A DNA stretch of 64,000 nucleotides from the NCBI GenBank assembly GCA_035510715.1, contig DATKGQ010000019.1, positions 22,939 to 86,938 on the forward strand, in the 5' to 3' direction. The notes under the pieces are model-generated. The model saw only the letters and a list, made by a program, of their open reading frames with translations, did not search any database and was not told where the DNA came from. A program made the translations under genes and the position numbers. The stretch is from DATKGQ01 sp035510715. Lineage in GTDB: Bacteria; Patescibacteriota; Saccharimonadia; Saccharimonadales; UBA4665. Below are positions 52,272-58,895 of this stretch, piece by piece. The stretch's first letter is position 1. Each line of letters begins with the position of its first letter.

Positions 52272-53105
52272 TTAAACCCTCAGAAGTAAATATACCGCAA
52301 ATAACCCGATAATAAAAACTATCAGACTGGTCAAAGTCACTTGGATCAGGCTCCGGATAATCGAACGCCTGGAAAGCGGGTTACGGCCAATTGATATAAT
52401 GCTGCTTCTGATACCGGCATGTAACATGCTGCCGGCAATAACCGCGCTAATGGCCAAAATGACCAGGCTGATGTAGACACGGCTTTCGCTGACCGGGCGG
52501 TTAGCGACAGTTTGCCCGGCAGTAATCAAAAAATTCGGTAAATCCGGCCGGGTATTCTGCATCAGCGGATTATGGGCAACATTTATGCTGACATCTATCA
52601 GGCCGAGCTGGACAGTTGATGAACCGCCCGAATTCTTGATAATTGTTGAGCCCAGACTGTCAGTAGTACCTGAGAAGTTTGACAGGGCTTTTCCCAGAAC
52701 AATCTGATCACTTGAGTTCGCCTTCATGCCGACGCCATCGATCGATGAAATTGTAATGTAGTCGCCACTGTGGATCGAGCCGTTCTGACTGCTGACTAGG
52801 ACCTGGTAATTACCAGTTGCGGCAACATAAGTCTGGTAAGCTGAAGATGAAGTTGACAGCGATACGGCAGCAGTATTGGGATTAACAACCACGCCGAACA
52901 TTTTGGTGGCATTGGCTTGAGTCAAGGCTTCCACGTTCGATGAATTGCCGGGTTGAAGTTCAACAATCAAACCGACTTCCAGATTAGAAGAAGCACCGTA
53001 GCTTTGAACGACAGACTGGGCCTTAGCCATCGGCAGAGTCAACCCAAAACAACAAAGTATGACAACAAGGGCGAGCCAAGTGTAAAAATGCTTAGCCATG
53101 ATCAT
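52272..53105 (-). CDS. Secreted domain fused to a subunit c-like hairpin (first gene of ATPase operon)
   Basis: Residues 1-30 are a signal peptide (TWLALVVILCCFGLTLPMAKAQS). Residues 31-205 form a Ser/Asn-rich beta ectodomain (LEVGLIVELQPGNSS, KMFGVVVNPNTAAVSL, GDYITISSIDGVGM), which resembles no family I know. Residues 208-277 are two helices joined by a basic loop, IISIGRNPLSRRSIIRS; the RNP triplet matches the R-Q/N-P polar loop of F-type subunit c. In E. coli and Bacillus the ion-binding Asp or Glu is 18 residues after that proline; here the place is Leu261, beside Thr259 and Ser260, and no acid occurs in either helix. The GxGxG packing motif is also mostly lost. Position just before b is that of atpE. 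Identity by pattern only. Confidence 0.8.
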   Translation of the reverse strand: MIMAKHFYTWLALVVILCCFGLTLPMAKAQSVVQSYGASSNLEVGLIVELQPGNSSNVEALTQANATKMFGVVVNPNTAAVSLSTSSSAYQTYVAATGNYQVLVSSQNGSIHSGDYITISSIDGVGMKANSSDQIVLGKALSNFSGTTDSLGSTIIKNSGGSSTVQLGLIDVSINVAHNPLMQNTRPDLPNFLITAGQTVANRPVSESRVYISLVILAISAVIAGSMLHAGIRSSIISIGRNPLSRRSIIRSLIQVTLTSLIVFIIGLFAVYLLLRV

Positions 53106-53110
53106 GCTTA

Positions 53111-53116
53111 AGTATA
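53111..53116 (-). promoter_or_regulatory. -10 box for the ATPase operon
   Basis: TATACT on the minus strand, five bases before ATG 53105 and 11 before an in-frame ATG at 53099. No ribosome site; transcription probably begins at or just before the start codon. Confidence 0.5.
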
Positions 53117-53158
53117 ACCCTAAAGCGATAGCGCCACCAAGGCTTTGAGCTGTTATTG

Positions 53159-54319
53159 TTAGCCGGCCAGATCTTTAAGAACCTTAACTGTCCGGTGCAA
53201 GTCGGACAGCGTCGTGTCCCGGCCCATACTGAACCGGAGCGAAGACCGGGCATAGTCAGCATTATGCCCGAGAGCCCTCAGAACATGCGACGGTTCCTGT
53301 TCGCTGGCGCTGCAGGCCGAACCGCTGGCCGCCAGAATACCAAGTTCATCCAATTGGAAAAGCAACCTTTCGTTATCTGTGCCAGGCAACGTAATATGAA
53401 CATTGCTGGGCAAACGGTGTGATTTGGAACCGTTGATTAATGCGTTTGCTAATAACCGGCTGATTTCATCAATGAATCTGTCTTGTAAATGTTTCATAGC
53501 ATAACTGCCAGTCTTACTGTCCAATTGAGCCAGTTTTAGGGCCACTGAGAAGCCGACGGCACCAGCCACGTTTTCAGTACCGCTCCTATGTCCCATCTCC
53601 TGCCCGCCGCCTAAAATCTGCGGATTAATAACGGCGTGACGGGAGACATATAAAGCACCCGATTGTTTTGGCCCGTAGACTTTGCCGCCGTTAAGGGTCA
53701 TCAGGTCGACGCCCAACCGGTCTACGTGAACATCCAGATAATTGCCGGCTTGACAGGCGTCGCTGTGAAAATACAGGGGCAGATCATTGCCAATAAGGCG
53801 CCGATGGCGGCGGACTTCGGTTATCAGGTGCGAGACCGCCGGCAGCGGCTCAATAGTACCGATTTCATTATTAGCGTACATCACGCTAATCATGGCGGTA
53901 TGGTCATCAATTAAGTTCCTTAAGGCATCAACGTCGACCAGTCCGTCAGGGTGAACCGGAGCCAGCCGGCAATCATAGCGTCCGGCCGGCGCCAATACTG
54001 ACTCGTGTTCAATGGCGCTGACAATAATATTCGCCGCTGGGAACTGGCTCATAACACCGTAAATGGCAAGGTTATTGGCTTCGGTGCCACCGGCGGTAAA
54101 AATAATCTCCAGCGGTTTGGCGCCAAGTACCATGGCTACTTCCGCCCGGGCGGTATTTAATGCGGCGCTGACTTGCCGGGCAGCTTTATAGACTGCCGAC
54201 GGATTATAAAAAGCGCCGGAGAAAAACGGTGCCATGGCCGCCAGCACTTTGTTGCCGACCGGCGTGGCGGCGGCATAATCAAGGTAGATTATCTTAGGTT
54301 GAGTTGTATTCTTAGTCAC
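53159..54319 (-). CDS. Cysteine desulfurase (NifS/IscS family)
   Basis: PLP enzyme that takes sulfur from cysteine as a persulfide. Key parts: IYLDYAAATPV, TAGGTEANNLAI, SAIEHESVL, HSDACQAG, the PLP lysine K213 in LNGGKVYGPK, RSGTENVAG, and the persulfide Cys336 in SGSACSASE. The GGK in place of the usual SHK before the lysine is a minor change. GTG start. No iscU or suf gene is next to it; the likely acceptor is MnmA for tRNA thiolation. Confidence 0.95.
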   Translation of the reverse strand: MTKNTTQPKIIYLDYAAATPVGNKVLAAMAPFFSGAFYNPSAVYKAARQVSAALNTARAEVAMVLGAKPLEIIFTAGGTEANNLAIYGVMSQFPAANIIVSAIEHESVLAPAGRYDCRLAPVHPDGLVDVDALRNLIDDHTAMISVMYANNEIGTIEPLPAVSHLITEVRRHRRLIGNDLPLYFHSDACQAGNYLDVHVDRLGVDLMTLNGGKVYGPKQSGALYVSRHAVINPQILGGGQEMGHRSGTENVAGAVGFSVALKLAQLDSKTGSYAMKHLQDRFIDEISRLLANALINGSKSHRLPSNVHITLPGTDNERLLFQLDELGILAASGSACSASEQEPSHVLRALGHNADYARSSLRFSMGRDTTLSDLHRTVKVLKDLAG

Positions 54320-54336
54320 AGCTTAAGTTTTTTAAG

Positions 54337-54705
54337 CTACGCCACGGATTGATAGAGTTCAGTTTTGACCCGATAATTGTAGTGCCTGATAGCCGATAAG
54401 AAGTTACGTGTTTCGTTAAGATCGATGTAACGGGTAGGCTGGCCGTCCTGGGATTTTAAAATGCCGTTGGAACGGACGTCGTAACGGGTAGTCACCACGT
54501 AAAGCCGGCCGGTTTTTTCATCAATCCATTCTTCGTGCCAGATCCAGGTCCGTTCATCCAGACAGAAAAATTCACGGCGGCCACCCGGTTTGACCGGCCC
54601 GAAAAGCTGACCGCCAATTTTAGCTTCTTTCCTCATTAAATCGCGGTAGATCCTGGCTGAGCGGTCAGTTGATCGCTGATTGCGCAGGGTGTTAAGCAGC
54701 TTCAT
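54337..54705 (-). CDS. Small basic protein of unknown function, 122 residues
   Basis: Unrecognised soluble protein. Arg-rich start (LLNTLRNQRSTDRSARIYRDLMRKEAKIGG in parts), then a mostly beta part with FFCLDERTWIWHEEWIDEKTGRLYVVTTRYDVR, and LSAIRHYNYRVKTELY at the end. GGGAGGAT lies five bases before the ATG, a strong ribosome site. It overlaps the previous unknown by 14 bases, so the pair is probably co-translated. Confidence 0.75.
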   Translation of the reverse strand: MKLLNTLRNQRSTDRSARIYRDLMRKEAKIGGQLFGPVKPGGRREFFCLDERTWIWHEEWIDEKTGRLYVVTTRYDVRSNGILKSQDGQPTRYIDLNETRNFLSAIRHYNYRVKTELYQSVA

Positions 54706-55045
54706 CGTTTATCCTCCCGTAAACCCGGTCCAGTTCAGCCCTGGCTGACGCCATCAAAGACAGATTGGCAAGAGCTTCAGATACAGGAGTGGCAACCGGA
54801 TTAACAACTACGGATTCGGCGGGTTGGGCGATTGGAATTATTGCCGGCTGGGCAACTATTTCAGGTTGCCTTGAAACAGGCGCAGCATTATTGATGAGTT
54901 CAGCCAGTGATTTCTGGAATTGAACCATGGCCGCCCTGATAGCTAGCTCCACTGCCATATCCCCAGTCTGAGCCCGCACCGCTTCATGAGATTTATCTTG
55001 ATTGCGGATCTCTTGTGGTCCTGGTGTGAAAATCGTGTTAGGCAA
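54692..55045 (-). CDS. Unknown protein, 117 residues
   Basis: Soluble, no family seen. Residues 25-55 are a helix (VELAIRAAMVQFQKSLAELINNAAP), followed by a Pro/Val/Ala linker and an end helix (LANLSLMASARAELDRVYGRI). The start is TTG 55045 after GAGAG. It starts 11 bases after the tatD stop and overlaps the 122-residue gene; together they form a small conserved-looking pair of unknown role. Confidence 0.7.
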   Translation of the reverse strand: MPNTIFTPGPQEIRNQDKSHEAVRAQTGDMAVELAIRAAMVQFQKSLAELINNAAPVSRQPEIVAQPAIIPIAQPAESVVVNPVATPVSEALANLSLMASARAELDRVYGRINDEAA

Positions 55046-55056
55046 AACTTACTCTC

Positions 55057-55830
55057 TTATTTTAAATTAAATAATGTTTCAGCATTACGGGTCGTTGACA
55101 GAGCAATAGACTTAAGGGGCTCTCCTCTTAGGTTACTTATAAACTCCGCAATGACGGGTATGTATTTTGACTCATTAACTTTACCACGATAAGGTGTTGG
55201 AGTCAAGAAGGGAGCGTCAGTTTCCAGCAGTATTTTGTTAAGCGGAACAGCTTTCACGGCCGCCAGCTGAGCTTCATCACGGCTGAACGTCGGGATACCG
55301 TTTAAACCGATATACAGCCCGCGGGAGAGCGCCTGGTCCAATTCTTTGGTCGTAGCATTAAAACTATGGACTACGCCCCGTAGACCCTTAAAATTATCTA
55401 GTACCGGCCAAAAATCAGCAAAGGCCTCGCGGACATGAAAAACCAGCGGCAAATGCTGCGATAATGCCAGATTTATCTGAAATTCAAGTAATTTTATCTG
55501 CATTTTTGAGGGTTCGCGGCGGTAGTAATCCAAGCCGCACTCACCGACAGCGACAATCTTATCATTGGGTAAAAGTTGGGCTAGGGCATTTAAGGAGCCC
55601 AGGTCATCACCGATAGCTGATGCTTCATGGGGATGGATGCCGATGGTGGCATACAGGCCGGGATGTTTGGCCGCCATAGCGATCGCCAGCCGGCTGTCAT
55701 CAAAGTTGCAGCCGACACAAATCAGCCGATTTACTCCGGCCTGTTTGGCTGCCTTGATAACCGCTTTGGGGTCTAGGCCGTAGCCGGGCATATGAACATG
55801 GCAGTGGCTGTCAACAAAATTCAGCGCCAT
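55057..55830 (-). CDS. tatD: TatD-family metal-dependent deoxyribonuclease
   Basis: TIM-barrel hydrolase: FVDSHCHVHMPG gives the HxH metal site, VAVGECGLDYYR the glutamate, LVFHVREAF and VVHSFNA the histidines, and LLETDAPFLTP the final aspartate. TatD acts in DNA repair and decay rather than in Tat export. ATG 55830 follows AGGGGG by eight bases; a TTG one codon upstream is less likely. Length 257 is normal. Confidence 0.95.
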   Translation of the reverse strand: MALNFVDSHCHVHMPGYGLDPKAVIKAAKQAGVNRLICVGCNFDDSRLAIAMAAKHPGLYATIGIHPHEASAIGDDLGSLNALAQLLPNDKIVAVGECGLDYYRREPSKMQIKLLEFQINLALSQHLPLVFHVREAFADFWPVLDNFKGLRGVVHSFNATTKELDQALSRGLYIGLNGIPTFSRDEAQLAAVKAVPLNKILLETDAPFLTPTPYRGKVNESKYIPVIAEFISNLRGEPLKSIALSTTRNAETLFNLK

Positions 55831-55913
55831 CAATAATACCCCCTGATAATTTACAATTAGTCTTCAATAATAGTTTATCGTTTTTTGGTTAAATGGCCAA
55901 AGCCACAAAAAAA

Positions 55914-56786
55914 TTATTTCTGACGAGGTAATTTATTAATCGCTGCAGCAGCCGCCAGTTTGATGGCCTTTTTAGCTGATATTCCTGTAGCCTTGACCGA
56001 TTCCAGCTCACCTTCTAAGAACCTTTTGTCGCCAGGATTAGTACTCACCAATCTTGTAACCAGGTAGCCCCCGATAGAGCGAGCTTTCTTTTGGAATTCT
56101 TCGGCGATTCTCGGCGGCAGTTCAGGATGCAAACCGATACGATGGCAATTCTCATAATATCCTTCCAAACCCTCTTTGCTATAATTTACAAACCAGATAA
56201 CGATCTGATCGTTTCCGAATAGCAGCCGGACATATTGCCCTTCAGATTCCTGATCCTGCTCCGATAATTCAGATTCTGACTTATACCGGTCCAAATCCCC
56301 GCGCGATAACGCTATCCTGCTGCCCCCGGATGTGTGCCTATTGTTGGAGTCCCAGGTTGTCTGACCCTCAGTTGGGATAGCCAAGTAATCATTATAAGAA
56401 TTGAATTGGCCAGGCCCTAGCACAAACCCAAACTTAACTCCGGCGGTTTCCGGTAATATACCAAAGTTGTAAGAATGGTAGCCATTGGCATTGCCGGAAA
56501 TCTTTAATACCAATTTACCGCTGTTTCTGCCGACTAGTTCGGATATAGCCATGCATTTACCATACAGCGAATCGAAATCCTGCAATTGTTCCAGGTTGGA
56601 ACTGCCAAACAAAAAGTCAGCTACTTCGTCACCGGTTGTAAACTCACCGCCCCGGATGCTTTGCTGATAGCCTTTTAATTGTTCTTCTTCCACGGCTAAA
56701 CCAGACTTCGCATCAGATACCTGGTCCTGGGCCGACCGCCAATCACCTAGTATGTCACCCGCGCTAATCACAGACTTTTCCGCCAT
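55914..56786 (-). CDS. Unknown soluble protein, 290 residues
   Basis: No family recognised. It begins with a helical, coiled-coil-like stretch (DWRSAQDQVSDAKSGLAVEEEQLKGYQQ), then a mixed globular core with FDSLYGKCMAISELVGRNSGKLVLKISG and QYVRLLFGNDQIVIWFVNYSKEG, and ends with an Ala/Lys helix. No signal or membrane helix. It has a nearly ideal ribosome site, AGGAGGTGAC, directly before the ATG, so strong translation is likely. Monocistronic between tatD and tatC. Confidence 0.8.
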   Translation of the reverse strand: MAEKSVISAGDILGDWRSAQDQVSDAKSGLAVEEEQLKGYQQSIRGGEFTTGDEVADFLFGSSNLEQLQDFDSLYGKCMAISELVGRNSGKLVLKISGNANGYHSYNFGILPETAGVKFGFVLGPGQFNSYNDYLAIPTEGQTTWDSNNRHTSGGSRIALSRGDLDRYKSESELSEQDQESEGQYVRLLFGNDQIVIWFVNYSKEGLEGYYENCHRIGLHPELPPRIAEEFQKKARSIGGYLVTRLVSTNPGDKRFLEGELESVKATGISAKKAIKLAAAAAINKLPRQK

Positions 56787-56817
56787 GTCACCTCCTAAAT
56801 AATATTTAAAAGTCTAA

Positions 56818-56839
56818 TTGCATTAACCTGGCAATGCAA
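56818..56839. terminator. Inverted repeat after tatC
   Basis: TTGCATT, eight bases, AATGCAA form a perfect seven-pair stem in the gap after the tatC stop; a T-rich stretch (TTAGACTTTT on the minus strand) follows. It may end the tat transcript. Stem is weak. Confidence 0.35.
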
Positions 56840-56868
56840 GGATAAGCACTTTATGGGATAGCTTTTGT

Positions 56869-57846
56869 TTAGGATTGCGATATGATGTCAAGATATTTTT
56901 GCTTCGGCAAAGAGGGTTCTTCCGGCTCCGGCGCAGCGGCTGCCGCCATTGGCGGATCAGCGGTCTGGGGCACGGGTGAATTATCAAAAAGTACGCTGGG
57001 GTGAATTGCTGTCGCGCTGGACAGGCGGATCTGACGTTCCTGCTGGTGTTTTTGGTCAAGCGCAAGTAAGTTAAGAACGCTCTTGGGCCGGTGGACGCCG
57101 CGGTTTTGACGCCAGACCAGGAAAATACCCAGCTGGTACATCAAAATTGTCGGCACGGCAATAATCAGCTGGTCAAACACGTTGGTGGTCGGCGCCATGA
57201 TAATCGCCACAATGAAGGCAATCACAATGACGTGACGCTCGTACTTGAACAATTTCCGCGCATTATACGGCCGGATACGGTTGATAAACATCATGATGAG
57301 CGGTATCTGGAACAGCAAGACCGAGCCGACAAGGTAGATCATGACGAAACTCATGTATTCCTGAATCGAAAATAGCGGGTGGATTTGCCTGGTTGTAAAT
57401 TGATGGCCCAAAAAGTGCAGGGCAATCGGCAGGCCGACAAAATAACCGAAACAAAAGCCGATAACCGCCAGCACCGCCGAGAAAATACTGCCGCGGATGA
57501 TATATTGCCGGACATTTTTATGCATGACAGGAGCCAAGAACTGCAGTATCTGATAAACAATTACCGGAATGCTGAATATAATTCCCACATAGGTGCACAA
57601 CTGGAAGAGAAAACCGATACCGCCGCCGGGTGAAGTGTAGATAAACTGCTGATGTTTGGCCGGCGCTAATATAAAATCAACCAGCTTTTCCTGGATAAAA
57701 TAAGCCAGCACTGAAACAACTAAAATCGAACCGACTATATAGATGAGTCTTTTTCTTAACTCATAGAGATGTTCTATAAACGGCCGACGGTCATCAGGCT
57801 TAAGCTGAGGTGTCTTTGTCGTCTTTCTTTTGTGGTTTATCTTCAT
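56869..57846 (-). CDS. tatC: Twin-arginine translocase subunit TatC
   Basis: Six-helix core receptor of Tat export: RRPFIEHLYELRKRLIYIVGS is the conserved N-terminal block including the Glu of HLYELR, FVGLPIALHFLG and PLIMMFINRIRPYNARKLFKYERHVIVIAFIVAIIMAPT (read in parts) are later signatures. The C-terminal 70 residues are an extra Pro/Ala/Glu tail. The ATG lies 47 bases inside tatA, and no later start is available, so the two are coupled. No tatB is present. Confidence 0.95.
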   Translation of the reverse strand: MKINHKRKTTKTPQLKPDDRRPFIEHLYELRKRLIYIVGSILVVSVLAYFIQEKLVDFILAPAKHQQFIYTSPGGGIGFLFQLCTYVGIIFSIPVIVYQILQFLAPVMHKNVRQYIIRGSIFSAVLAVIGFCFGYFVGLPIALHFLGHQFTTRQIHPLFSIQEYMSFVMIYLVGSVLLFQIPLIMMFINRIRPYNARKLFKYERHVIVIAFIVAIIMAPTTNVFDQLIIAVPTILMYQLGIFLVWRQNRGVHRPKSVLNLLALDQKHQQERQIRLSSATAIHPSVLFDNSPVPQTADPPMAAAAAPEPEEPSLPKQKYLDIISQS

Positions 57847-58009
57847 CCAGCCCGCCGCTTATTCCCTTACGAAGCTCGCGCATAGATTGACCAATACTCC
57901 GAGACAATTCTGGCAATTTACGCCCTCCAAAGAGCAGCAATATTATTACTAATATTATCAATAGATCTGGTGTGTCTAGATCAAGAAATGCAAAGATTTG
58001 CGCCAACAT
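57800..58009 (-). CDS. tatA: Twin-arginine translocase subunit TatA
   Basis: A 69-residue protein with one helix (LLIILVIILLLF) and the hinge FGGRKLPELSRSIGQSMRELRKGI, then an acidic/basic tail. TatA forms the export channel with TatC; a single TatA can replace TatB in minimal systems. AGAGGGAA lies before the ATG. A promoter is visible at 58039-58068. Confidence 0.95.
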   Translation of the reverse strand: MLAQIFAFLDLDTPDLLIILVIILLLFGGRKLPELSRSIGQSMRELRKGISGGLDEDKPQKKDDKDTSA

Positions 58010-58038
58010 AATTCCCTCTTTTTAAGTTTGTTTATCCC

Positions 58039-58068
58039 ATAGTAGCATGCCAGAGAAGAACTTGTAAA
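58039..58068 (-). promoter_or_regulatory. Promoter of tatAC
   Basis: TTTACA (58063-58068), 18 bases, TGC-TACTAT (58039-58044) on the minus strand, 29 bases before the tatA ATG. Confidence 0.55.
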
Positions 58069-58142
58069 TAGACATAAACGGTTGTAAAATTTCTTGTTTT
58101 ACGGTGTAAAAACTCTTTTAATGAGGACTGTTTTAATTCTAA

Positions 58143-58883
58143 TTACGAGCTCTTTTTAACATAATCTTGAGCATATAGGGCGGCATATTTGCTCATGTCT
58201 CTTGGGCGGATGTTCATTTTTCCCAAAGTTTTAATAAGTTCCCGGAATATTATAATGTCCTTTTCGCTTAGTTTGGGCAGATGCGACTCTTTATCGGCAT
58301 AAAGTCTTTCATCAGCTAATTTGAGCAAGTCTGACATAGTCATGCCGGGTTCCAGCGTACTTGCTCCAATCGAGATATCGACGCCATTGGATTTTAACTC
58401 TTCGCCAACCGCATTTCTAAATATTTCCCGGAGCCGGTTGGCAATGATTTCAATCCCGCCGGCAGCGGTCTGGCATAGAACCGCAAACTCGTCGCCGCCG
58501 ATTCTGCCAGGATCAATTTTAATTTCCCGGCCTTCAATGTTGGCAACAACAGACTTCGCCTCCCGGCTGGAATCAACCGTGGCGATATCAACCGGCCGTT
58601 TGTCGCCGGCTTCCCGGTTATGAGTCCTAAAACTAGTTTGAATCAGGACTAAAGCCCGTTGCAGCTCATCAATAATCCGGTCGCCTTCAGCATGGCCATA
58701 GCTGTCGTTAACATGTTTCAAATTATCGATATCGATAAATATCACCGATACCGGCTGGTGGCTGACTAAAGCCTTGTTAACTTCCCGCTCCAGCAGTGAA
58801 TGCCAGCGGTCTTTAGGCATAATGTTGGGGACATCTAAATCGTAGGCGGCCTGCCTGAGCCAAGTCTTGCCGAATAATTTCAT
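58143..58883 (-). CDS. GGDEF-domain diguanylate cyclase
   Basis: Makes cyclic di-GMP from two GTP. The intact active-site GGDEF is at 129-133 (RIGGDEFAVL), with VIFIDIDNLKHVNDSYGHAEGD for metal and guanine binding upstream and ISIGASTLEPGMTMSDLLKLADERLY after it. About 40 extra residues (83-123) are inserted before the motif. No membrane or receiver domain. An N-terminal 25 residues begin with KLFGKTWLRQAAYDLDVPNIMPKDRWHSLLE. It follows the histidine kinase by eight bases, so both likely belong to one signalling pathway. Confidence 0.92.
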   Translation of the reverse strand: MKLFGKTWLRQAAYDLDVPNIMPKDRWHSLLEREVNKALVSHQPVSVIFIDIDNLKHVNDSYGHAEGDRIIDELQRALVLIQTSFRTHNREAGDKRPVDIATVDSSREAKSVVANIEGREIKIDPGRIGGDEFAVLCQTAAGGIEIIANRLREIFRNAVGEELKSNGVDISIGASTLEPGMTMSDLLKLADERLYADKESHLPKLSEKDIIIFRELIKTLGKMNIRPRDMSKYAALYAQDYVKKSS

Positions 58884-58889
58884 ATTGTT

Positions 58890-58895
58890 ATTATA
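58890..58895 (-). promoter_or_regulatory. Possible -10 box for the cyclase, overlapping the kinase stop
   Basis: TATAAT on the minus strand shares bases with the kinase TAA; six bases separate it from the cyclase ATG. It may allow separate leaderless expression, or be chance. Confidence 0.35.

Noticed and set aside
54319..54338. AGCTTAA...TTAAGCT palindrome as a terminator
   Set aside because: It is AT-rich and overlaps the desulfurase start, and the genes around it appear co-transcribed.
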